Shown: piece after piece, positions 53,849-62,900 of the stretch
Layout of the letters: every line of letters begins with the position of its first letter
Numbering within the stretch: the stretch's first letter is position 1
NCBI GenBank assembly: GCA_015228935.1
Contig: JADGCO010000003.1
Location: 36,987-100,986 of the forward strand
Direction of reading: 5' to 3'
Length of the DNA: 64,000 nucleotides
Source: Magnetococcales bacterium
GTDB taxonomy: Bacteria > Pseudomonadota > Magnetococcia > Magnetococcales > DC0425bin3
Translations under genes and position numbers: made by a program
The notes under the pieces: generated by a model
The model's database searches: none
What the model was told of the DNA's origin: nothing
The model's input: the letters and a program-made list of their open reading frames with translations, nothing else

Positions 53849-56800
53849 ATGCTGAACGATCCGTCGGGAAAAAGCGATCTGTCGCCCACCAAACGCGCCC
53901 TGCTGGCCCTGCAAACCATGCAGGCCAAGGTGGACCGTCTGGAACGCGAAAAACGCGAACCCATCGCCGTGGTCGGCATGGGGTGTCGATTTCCTGGCGG
54001 TGCGGCCACTCCGGAGGCCTTTTGGCAGTTGCTCCGGGAGGGGCGTGATGCCATGCGCGAAGTGCCCCCGGCCCGGTGGGACATCGAGGCTTTTTACAAT
54101 CCCGATCCGGATGTGCCGGGAAAAATGTATACCCGGGTCGGCGGCTTTCTCGATCAGGTGGATCGTTTCGATCCGCAATTTTTCGGCATCTCCCCCCGGG
54201 AGACCCAGAGCATGGATCCCCACCAGCGCCTCGTGCTGGAGGTGACCTGGGAGGCATTGGAAAATGCCCACATGGCCCCTGACCGGCTCTACAACAGCGT
54301 CACCGGGGTTTTCGTCGGCATGACCAACACCGAATTCGGGGCCAACCTGATCTGGAACAACGACCCGACCCGGATCAGCGGTTACGATGCCTCGGGCGGC
54401 TCGCTCGGGGTGGCGGCGGGACGGCTCTCCTACATCATGGGCTTCACCGGTCCCAGCCTGACGCTCGATACGGCCTGTTCCTCCTCGCTCGTCACGACGC
54501 ACCTGGCCTGTCAAAGCCTGCGCCTGGGTGAATGCGACATGGCCATCTCCGCCGGCGTCAACCTGATTTTCGGCCCGGAGACATTCATCAATTTTTGCAA
54601 GGCGCACATGCTTGCCCCCGATGGCCACTGCAAAACCTTCGACGCCGCCGCCGATGGCTACGCCCGGGGTGAGGGGTGCGGCGTGGTCGTGTTGAAACGC
54701 CTCTCCGACGCCCTGCGCGACGGGGACAGGATTCATGCCCTGCTGCGCGGTTCGGCGGTCAACCAGGATGGACCCAGTGGGGGCTTGACGGTTCCCAATG
54801 GTCCCTCGCAGGTGCGGGTGATCCGCAATGCCCTGGCCAATGGCGGCATTGACCCGGCAGAGGTCGGTCTCATCGAGGCCCATGGCACCGGCACCTCTCT
54901 GGGCGATCCCATCGAAATGGGTGCCCTGGGTACGGTGTTTGGAACCCGCCGCCCTGCCGACAAACCCTTGTGGGTCGGCTCGGTCAAAACCAATTTTGGT
55001 CACCTGGAGTCGGCAGCCGGCATTGCCGGGTTGATCAAGGCCATCCTGGCCGTGGAACACGGGGAGATTCCGCCCCACATGAATTTCAACCACCCTTCGC
55101 CCCACATTGACTGGGCCAATCTGCCGGTACGCATTCCCCGGACTCCCGAACCCTGGGATGCACCCTCCCGCGTCGCCGGGGTCAGTTCTTTCAGCTTCAG
55201 CGGCACCAATGCGCATATTGTGCTGTCTGCCTGGCATCCCGACGAGAATCATTCCCGCCCTGGTCCGGAAAAATCCCCGGCATTGACCACGGCCAGAATT
55301 CCCGACGGAGAGGATTCCCTTGCCAACCCGGCCAGGATCCCCGACGGAGAGGATTCCCTTGCCAACCCGGCCAGGATTTCCAACGGGACAGATTCCCGCC
55401 CTGAACCGGCAAGTCCGTCATCCCCGACAGCAGTCATTCTGCCCCTCTCGGCCAAAAACAAACCCGCCCTGGCCGAACTCGCCCGCCAGCATCAGGCCAG
55501 ACTCGGCCAGCAGCCGCCAGCCGTGCAGGATTGGCGGGCCTGGTGTGCGGCTGCCGGACAGGGACGCAACCATTTCAACGAACGTCTCGCAGTGGTTGCC
55601 AGCGAACCGGCCCAGGCGGCAGACATGTTGGCCTCTCTGCTGCCCGGTATCGCCGACCCCTCCCCGACTGCCGCCCCCCCTGCCGCCGGATCGGGCTGGC
55701 TGGGATCCGTGCCGGGCGGGGTACGCCCCAAGGTGGTGTTTCTGTTTACCGGGCAGGGTGCGCAATATGTGGGCATGGCCCGCCAACTGTATGACCAGGA
55801 ACCCCTTTTCCGGGCCACCCTGGAGCAGTGCGACGCCCTCCTGCGGCCCCATCTCGAACGGTCCCTGCTGGCCATGCTCTATCCGGCTCCCGGGGTGACG
55901 GATGCCGAGGCCGTCATCAACTCCACGGCCAATACCCAGCCCCTGCTGTTTGCCATCGAGTATGCCCTGGCGCAACTCTGGATCTCCTGGGGCATCACCC
56001 CCGATGCCGTGCTGGGTCACAGCGTGGGGGAATATGTCGCAGCCTGTCTGGCCGGGGTGTTTTCCCTGGAAGAGGGATTGCGCCTGATTGCGGCCCGTGG
56101 CCGGTTGATGGTGACCCACTGCACCCCCGGGGCCATGCTGGCCATCACCCTGGATGAAGAGGCGGTCCGCGAGGCCCTGCAACCCTATGGCGAGTCGCTC
56201 GCCATCGCCACCCTCAATGGCCCCCAACGGGTGGTGGTCGCCGGCGAGAGTCAGGCCGTTGCAACCCTGGCCGCCGCCCTCGATGAACGCGGGGTGGAAA
56301 ACAAGCGCCTGCAAGTCTCGCACGCCTTCCACTCGCCGCTCATGCAACCGATGCTCGCCCCCTTCCGCCAGGAGGTCAGCCGGATCCGTTGCCAAAAACC
56401 AACCTTGCCGCTCTGCTCCAATCTGACGGGCAAACTGGCCGACACGGAACTGACCGATCCGGAGTATTGGTGCCGGCATGTGCGCCAACCGGTGCGTTTT
56501 GCCGCCGGGCTGCACACCTTGATCGAGGCCGGCTATCGCCTGTTCCTGGAGGTTGGCCCGAAACCGGTTTTGGCCCATCTCGGCCAGGCCTTCCAGGAAG
56601 AGGTGTTTCCCACCCTCCGGACCACCTGGCTCACCACCCTGCGGCAAAATCGGGACCCCCATACCCACATGTTGCAGACCCTGGGACAACTCTACGTCCA
56701 GGGCGTCACCCCCGACTGGGCGGCGGTCACCCCCGGCAGGCGCGGTCTGGAAGAACATCTGCCCAACTATCCCTTCCAGCGGCAACGCTACTGGTACGAG

Positions 56801-59797
56801 GAACGTAAAAAATCGGCCTTCGCCATGCCCCGGGGAGAACATCCCCTGTTGGGGGCACCGCTCCACTCCCCCGGCTTTGCGGAAGGGGTGCAGGTCCATG
56901 TCAACCACCTGGAACCATCGGCCTCCGGTTTTCTGGCCCACCATCGCATTTTTTCCGCAGTCACGTTGCCGGCGGCAGCCTTTGTGGAGATGGTTCTCGC
57001 CGCAGGGCATCTGCGCCTTGCAGCCGGCAAGTTGACCCTTGAAGCGTTCGCCATCCACAAGGCCCTGGTGTTTCCGGAACAGGGTTCCCGCCAGGTCCAG
57101 GTGGTGTTGCGACCGGAAACCAACGGTTTTGCCTTTGACATTTTCAGTGCCGACGCCGCACTGACCACCGAATGGATGTTGCATGCCTCGGGACGGGTCA
57201 CCACGACCAGCGAGCAGGAGATGATTCCGGATCGTGACATGCCCCACCTGCGTGCCCTGGGTCGGACGGAAATTCCGGTTCAGGAGTTTTATGACCTGGT
57301 GTGCAGTGTGGGCATTTTTCATGACGAACGGTTCCAGGCCCTGGAACGTCTCTGGCACGGGGATGGGGTGATTGTCGGCGCGTTGCGTCTGCCGGAGGTG
57401 TTGCTTGCCGATGCCGCCCCCTATCACCTCCATCCGGTGTTGCTGGATGCCGCCTTGCAGATGGTGGGTGCCTTGTTGCTGCACCATGGCTTGGCGTATC
57501 TGCCGGTCGGGATGGAGCGTCTGATCCTGCATCGGCGGCCCGACATGCACCTGTGGTGCCGGGTCACGAAAACCTCGGCAGATACGGAACAAGCGGCCCG
57601 TTTTCATACGGCGGATCTGGAGTTGTTGACAGATCAGGGCGTGGTGGTGGTGACCATCGAGGGGTTGCGTTTTCAGCAGGTGGATGCCGGGGCGCTGGCC
57701 GGTCAGCTTCCCGTCCAAAAATGGCTCTACACCCCGACCTGGGAAGCCCGGGAATGGACCGATATCGATCCGGCGGACAGGAGTTCCCCGCCTGCCCCGA
57801 CAGAAGATCCCTGGTTGATTCTGGCCGACCGGGGGGGCGTGGGCGTCAGTCTGGCGGTCCTCCTGAAAAAAACCGGCAGCACCCTGACCCTGGTGACCCG
57901 GTCCGGCGACAGCATTCCGGTCCAGGAACTGGCTCCAGGCAACGAAAAAGGAATAAAATACCTCGCCGACGCCGGCGTTCCGATCCAGGTGTTGGATCCG
58001 GGCAACGAGGAAGGAATCAGGCATCTTCTGGAACGCCGGGAAGCCAGCCAACCCTGGCGGGGAATTGTTTTTGCCTGGGGCCTGGACACACCTCTGGCCC
58101 CGAACCTGACCCCAACCTCTCTCGAAGAGGCCCAGCAGCAGGGATGCGGGGCCGTGTTGGCGCTCGTGCAAGCCTTGTTGCGTCTTGATCTGCCCCAGGT
58201 GCCGGCTCTCTGGCTGGTGACCCGGGATGCCGTCCACATTCCCGGCAGCGATAGCGGTAACGCCGGTCTGGCCCAGGCCACCTTGTGGGGCCTGGGGCGG
58301 GTCATCGCCACCGAACTGCCCAACCTGACCGTCAAACTTCTGGATCTTCCCCTGACTTTGGATCCGGACCACGCCGCCGCCTCTCTGGCCCGGGAACTCT
58401 CCGCCCAGGATACCGGAGAACGCCAGATAGCCTTGCGGGATGCAGCCTTGACCGATGCCGGGAAACCCGGAAACGCCTTGCGGGATGCAGCCTTGACCGA
58501 TGCCGGGAAACCCGGAAACGATACGCATGGACTCACCCGTTTTGTGGCCCGTCTGACCCCCTGGCAGGAAACCACCCGCCAACCCCTGCCGGTCCGGGAA
58601 AATGCGCGTCATCTCATCGTGGGCGGTCTGGGGGGCCTGGGTCTGGAGGTGGCACAGTGGCTGGCCACCACCCGGGGTGCCCGCCATCTGGTTCTCATGG
58701 GACGCTCGCCGGCCAGGCCGGAAATTCTCCCCCGTCTGGACGCCCTGCGTGCCCAGGGGGTCGAGGTGGAGGTGGTCCAGGCTGACATCGCCGATGCCGG
58801 ACAGGTGGCGGCCCTTCTGGCCCCTGCTGCCGGGAATACCGCGCCCTGGGGCGGGGTCATCCATGCGGCGGGTGTCCTGGATGACGGCATGCTGGAAAGC
58901 CTCACCTGGCCACGCTTCCAGAAGGTGATGGCGGCCAAGGTGACCGGAGCCTGGAATCTGCATCAGGCCACGGCTTCCCTGCATCTGGATTATTTTGTCC
59001 TCTTCTCTTCCATGGCCTCGTTGTTCGGTTCTCCGGCCCAGGCCAACTATGCCGCCGCCAATGCCTTCCTCGACGCCCTGGGAGGTCATCGCCGCCAGAG
59101 CGGCTTGCCGGCCATGGTCATCAACTGGGGTCCCTGGGCGGAGATCGGGGCAGCGGCCAACCGACCGGCCAGCGGCAATCTTGGCATCAAAGGGGTTGGG
59201 TCCCTGGCACCCGCCGAAGGCCTGCGCATCCTCGACCACTGTTTCGACCATCCGGCGGGACACATCGTGGCTGGCAAGGTACAGTGGCCGCAATTGCTCG
59301 CCATCCCGGGCCTGGCCACCCCGTTCCTGGCCCATTTCCTGGCCCAACGCCAGGAAAGTGGCACCAGACAACCGGAATTTCTGGCGACGCTCCGGGAACT
59401 GCCCCTGAACGAGCAACGTGCCCGGTTGCTGGAACATGTCAAGTCCCAACTGGCCCGGGTGCTGGGCATCCCCTCCAGCCGTGACATCGACGAAAACAAG
59501 GGCTTCTTCGACCTGGGCATGGACTCGCTCACCTCGGTGGAACTCCGCAATGCCCTGCAAGCCACCCTGGGAACCTCCCTCTCTTCGACCCTGCTCTTCA
59601 AGTTCACGACCCCTCTGGCCCTGGGGACCCATCTGGCGGAAAAACTCCTGGATTCCAAGGGTTCCGCCCCGGTCCCTGCCACCCCCGCAACACCAGTCGC
59701 ACCAGCCGAAACCCTGTTGCAGGATGTCAAAACCTTGTCCGACACGGATATCGAGGCCCTGATCAATCAGGAATTTGCCAATCTGGTGCAGGGATGA
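53849..59797 (+). CDS. PKS3: KS-AT-DH-KR-ACP polyketide synthase module
   Basis: This 1982-residue module has the same layout as PKS2. A docking helix (ALLALQTMQAKVDRLEREKRE) is followed by KS about 36-460 (DTACSSSL with Cys210; EAHGTGT; KTNFGHLES), AT about 629-914 (GHSVGEYVAAC; HAFHS, malonyl type) and DH about 994-1280 (AHHRIFSAVTLP; HPVLLDAALQ, with Ser replacing Gly of the HxxxG motif). KR about 1584-1767 (VGGLGGLG; AGVLDDG, B-type; ANYAAANAF) and ACP about 1857-1930 (GMDSL) follow. All main catalytic residues are present. With no ER, the expected result is another trans-type double bond if the DH is active. The 3' end is partially duplicated downstream. Confidence 0.94.
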   Translation: MLNDPSGKSDLSPTKRALLALQTMQAKVDRLEREKREPIAVVGMGCRFPGGAATPEAFWQLLREGRDAMREVPPARWDIEAFYNPDPDVPGKMYTRVGGFLDQVDRFDPQFFGISPRETQSMDPHQRLVLEVTWEALENAHMAPDRLYNSVTGVFVGMTNTEFGANLIWNNDPTRISGYDASGGSLGVAAGRLSYIMGFTGPSLTLDTACSSSLVTTHLACQSLRLGECDMAISAGVNLIFGPETFINFCKAHMLAPDGHCKTFDAAADGYARGEGCGVVVLKRLSDALRDGDRIHALLRGSAVNQDGPSGGLTVPNGPSQVRVIRNALANGGIDPAEVGLIEAHGTGTSLGDPIEMGALGTVFGTRRPADKPLWVGSVKTNFGHLESAAGIAGLIKAILAVEHGEIPPHMNFNHPSPHIDWANLPVRIPRTPEPWDAPSRVAGVSSFSFSGTNAHIVLSAWHPDENHSRPGPEKSPALTTARIPDGEDSLANPARIPDGEDSLANPARISNGTDSRPEPASPSSPTAVILPLSAKNKPALAELARQHQARLGQQPPAVQDWRAWCAAAGQGRNHFNERLAVVASEPAQAADMLASLLPGIADPSPTAAPPAAGSGWLGSVPGGVRPKVVFLFTGQGAQYVGMARQLYDQEPLFRATLEQCDALLRPHLERSLLAMLYPAPGVTDAEAVINSTANTQPLLFAIEYALAQLWISWGITPDAVLGHSVGEYVAACLAGVFSLEEGLRLIAARGRLMVTHCTPGAMLAITLDEEAVREALQPYGESLAIATLNGPQRVVVAGESQAVATLAAALDERGVENKRLQVSHAFHSPLMQPMLAPFRQEVSRIRCQKPTLPLCSNLTGKLADTELTDPEYWCRHVRQPVRFAAGLHTLIEAGYRLFLEVGPKPVLAHLGQAFQEEVFPTLRTTWLTTLRQNRDPHTHMLQTLGQLYVQGVTPDWAAVTPGRRGLEEHLPNYPFQRQRYWYEERKKSAFAMPRGEHPLLGAPLHSPGFAEGVQVHVNHLEPSASGFLAHHRIFSAVTLPAAAFVEMVLAAGHLRLAAGKLTLEAFAIHKALVFPEQGSRQVQVVLRPETNGFAFDIFSADAALTTEWMLHASGRVTTTSEQEMIPDRDMPHLRALGRTEIPVQEFYDLVCSVGIFHDERFQALERLWHGDGVIVGALRLPEVLLADAAPYHLHPVLLDAALQMVGALLLHHGLAYLPVGMERLILHRRPDMHLWCRVTKTSADTEQAARFHTADLELLTDQGVVVVTIEGLRFQQVDAGALAGQLPVQKWLYTPTWEAREWTDIDPADRSSPPAPTEDPWLILADRGGVGVSLAVLLKKTGSTLTLVTRSGDSIPVQELAPGNEKGIKYLADAGVPIQVLDPGNEEGIRHLLERREASQPWRGIVFAWGLDTPLAPNLTPTSLEEAQQQGCGAVLALVQALLRLDLPQVPALWLVTRDAVHIPGSDSGNAGLAQATLWGLGRVIATELPNLTVKLLDLPLTLDPDHAAASLARELSAQDTGERQIALRDAALTDAGKPGNALRDAALTDAGKPGNDTHGLTRFVARLTPWQETTRQPLPVRENARHLIVGGLGGLGLEVAQWLATTRGARHLVLMGRSPARPEILPRLDALRAQGVEVEVVQADIADAGQVAALLAPAAGNTAPWGGVIHAAGVLDDGMLESLTWPRFQKVMAAKVTGAWNLHQATASLHLDYFVLFSSMASLFGSPAQANYAAANAFLDALGGHRRQSGLPAMVINWGPWAEIGAAANRPASGNLGIKGVGSLAPAEGLRILDHCFDHPAGHIVAGKVQWPQLLAIPGLATPFLAHFLAQRQESGTRQPEFLATLRELPLNEQRARLLEHVKSQLARVLGIPSSRDIDENKGFFDLGMDSLTSVELRNALQATLGTSLSSTLLFKFTTPLALGTHLAEKLLDSKGSAPVPATPATPVAPAETLLQDVKTLSDTDIEALINQEFANLVQG
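55292..55399 (+). repeat. 39-bp repeat in the KS-AT linker of PKS3
   Basis: Units start at 55292, 55331 and 55370. The first two are nearly identical and encode ARIPDGEDSLANP; the third has diverged. Confidence 0.9.
58430..58519 (+). repeat. Perfect 45-bp duplication in PKS3
   Basis: Positions 58430-58474 and 58475-58519 are identical, encoding ALRDAALTDAGKPGN twice just before the KR domain. Sequence identity implies a very recent slippage event or active homogenisation. Confidence 0.92.
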
Positions 59798-59900
59798 TGG
59801 CAATGACCGGCAAATCTGGAGCAAAGCACATGGCAAAGAACATCGCGGCCACGGTCAATCAAGAATTGGCAAATCCGGTGCAGAGGTCATGGCGATGAAC
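59762..59900 (+). repeat. Partial duplication of the PKS3 3' end before PKS4
   Basis: About 45 bp at 59762-59806, encoding the last residues and stop of PKS3, are repeated with changes at 59855-59900, where they run into the PKS4 start. The 93-bp spacing is a multiple of three. A 33-codon frame (59797-59898) spans the gap, but I do not call it a gene. Confidence 0.75.
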
Positions 59901-62900
59901 CAGGTAAACCCGGATCACAAGGAACTCACGGCCCTGCAACGGGCAGCCTTTGCCCTCAAGGAGATGCGGGCCAGGATCGATGCCCTGGAAGGGGCACAGC
60001 GCGAGCCGATTGCCATCATCGGCCTGGGATGCCGCTTTCCGGAAGCACCCGACATTGATGCCTTCTGGAACCTGCTCTGTGCAGGCCGGGAGACCATACG
60101 CGAAGTTCCCAAGGCACGCTGGGATCTGGATCACTTCTATGATGCCAACGTCCATGCCCCGGGTAAAATCAACACCCGTCATGGCAGTTTTCTCAGTGAG
60201 GAGAGTGTCTATGGTTTCGATGCCGGCTTTTTCGGCATCCCCCCCCGCGAGGCCCTGCGCATGGATCCGCAACAGCGGTTGCTGCTGGAAGTGGCCTGGG
60301 AAACCATGGAAGATGCCGGCGTGATTCCGGCCTCCCTGCGCAACAGCCGCACCGGTTTCTACCTCGGCATGACCCAGAACGATTATGGCATCAGGCAACT
60401 AAGCGGCGATACCCGGGAGATTGTCGCGTTCACGGGTACCGGCAACGGTCTCTGCTTTGCGTCGGGGCGCGTCTCATTTACCTTCGGTTTTCAGGGTCCC
60501 TGCCTGGCCGTCGATACGGCCTGTTCATCCGCCGGGGTGGCCCTGCATCTGGCGGTCAACGGCCTGCGGCAGAAGGAGTGCGATCTGGCCCTGGTGGGCG
60601 GGGTACAGCTCAATCTGACCCCGGAGATGCAAATCTTTTTTGCCAAGATTCAGGCATTTTCCCCTGGTGGCCGCTGTTTCACCTTCGATGCCCGGGCCGA
60701 TGGTCTGGTGCTGGGCGAGGGGTGCGGGGTGGTTCTTCTCAAACGTCTGTCGGACGCCCTGGCCGACGGCAACACCATCCACGCCGTGATTCGCGCCACC
60801 GCAACCAACAATGACGGACCGGCCAGCGGTCTGACCGTCCCCAACGAAGGTGCCCAGGAAAAACTCATCCGCGCCGCCCTGGATGCGGCCCGCCTGCCGG
60901 CGGATGCCGTGGGATATGTCGAGGCCCATGGGACGGGCACCAGCCTGGGAGACCCCATCGAAGTCGGTGCCCTGCGCACCATTTTTGGCGGGCGGCCCCC
61001 GGAAGACCCCCTCATGCTCGGTTCGGTCAAGACCAACCTGGGCCATCTCCTGGCCGCTTCCGGCATGGCCGGTATCCTCAAGACGGTGTTGATGCTGCGT
61101 CACGAAACCGTGGTGCCGCATCTCAACTTTGTCACCCCCAGTCCCAAAATACCCTGGGAAGGGTTTCCGGTAGAAGTGGTCACCACCCGCCGTCCCTGGC
61201 CACGCGGAAAAAAACCCCGCATTGCCGGGGTCAGCTCGTTCAGCCTCAGCGGCACCAACTGTTTCACCCTTCTGGAGGAGGCCCCGCCTCCCTCTGCGAT
61301 CACTTGGCCAGGGCGACAACCCACCCGGCACCTTTTTACCCTGAGCGCCAAGACTCCTGCGGCGTTGCTGGACCTGGCCAGGGCGCACCTGCGTCACCTG
61401 CACGAGGCCTCGGCCACCCTCTCCCTGGCCGACCTGTGCCATACTGTCAACGCCGGACGCAGCCACTTCGACCATCGGCTGGCCATTCCGTGTGATTCAC
61501 TCGTCGCGCTGCAAAGCGTGTTGTCGGGTTATACCTCTGACACAGGAATGGAAATACCCGGACTGACCGCCAATAACCATGACAAAACACCTGACCTGAC
61601 CACCAACATCCGTGACAAAATACCCGGTCTGCATACATCCGAGTTGCCCCGGAGCCTGAACCTGCGCCCGGTCCTGCTTTTGGCAGGCCACCTGGAACGG
61701 GCCGCCTTGCAGGCTCTTCACGCCAGTCATCCCGGTTTCCAGGCACTTGTCAAACGTCATGATCCGCTGTTCTCACCCCATCTCGGCACTTCCCTGGCCA
61801 CCTGTTTTCTGGAAGATTTCCGGCTCCCTCCGACCGACAATCAACAGGCAGAAGAACAACAAACGGCCATGGCAACCAGACTCCTTCAGTTTGCCGATCA
61901 CTATCTTCTGGCGCAACTCTGGCAGGAGTGGGGCGTGGTTCCGGCGGCGGTCATCGGCGATGGCATGGGACTTTGGGCAGCGGCGGTCGTGGCCGGACTC
62001 CTGAGTCTGGAAGAGACCCTGATCATGCTGGCCGGGAAAAAACCGGTGACAAGGGTCACCTGGCATCCGGCGCAGATCACCATCCTGGACACCCGGGGCG
62101 TTGTTTTCAATGCGTCTCGGGCAACGACGCTGCTGGCCACAACGACCACGCCGGTGGACTCCGCTTCCCGTCAGACGACCACTGTCCCCTCTCTCCATCC
62201 TTCAAACACGAACGCTCTCCAGCCTGCAACCAGCTTCCAGCCTGCAACCAGCTTCCAGCCTGCAACCAGCTTCCAGCCTGGAATCACCGTCCTGACGGCG
62301 CAAGAGTACGAAACCATTTTCCGGGGTGCTGCCACGCCCCAGCCACCGGATCCCGGCCGTCCATCCGATCCGCTGGCCACGCTCCAGCCCCCCACCGCCC
62401 GACTCCAGCCTGACCTGGATGGCGTGATGGCCCTTTATCTGCGCGGCATGACCCTTGATTGGCAAAAAAGGCATGCCGGGTACGGATGGTCGCTTTTGCA
62501 TGTGCCGGGTTATCCGTTTCAGAGAATACGTTATTGCCTGGAACCACCCCCCAGGCCAGCGCCGGTCACCACCACATCACCGGTGGCGTTGCCATCCAGA
62601 CCGGCACCGGAAACAGAGACCTCATCTGTGGAGCCACCGGCGCAACCTGAACCTCAATCATCGACTGGAACCGGTGACCACAGGCCAGCCATTCCACCCG
62701 GATCGCCCTTGCCGACCGAAACCGGCGGCCAAAAAGAACCGGTTGCGGAAAAGGCCGGAGAAAAAATGCCGCTGCCTGCGGCAGTGGGACACCCGCCAGC
62801 CGTGGCCCGCATCCTGGCGCAACAACTGCACACCGTATCGCAAACGCTCACGGGTGTTGTGGCCCAGCAATTGGCCCTGTTGCAGGGACACTCCCGGCTG

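Noticed and set aside
48450-54257. Antisense open frame of 1935 codons opposite PKS2 and the start of PKS3
   Set aside because: It is exactly antisense to well-supported PKS domains. Long antisense frames are expected in GC-rich genes with biased third positions. Its translation has no domain logic.
55418-59836. Antisense open frame of 1472 codons opposite PKS3
   Set aside because: The explanation is the same: the sense strand encodes AT, DH, KR and ACP with intact catalytic motifs.
59797-59898. 33-codon frame coupled to the PKS3 stop by TGATG
   Set aside because: It lies in the duplicated PKS3 3' end, has no domain features, and is most simply a by-product of the duplication.
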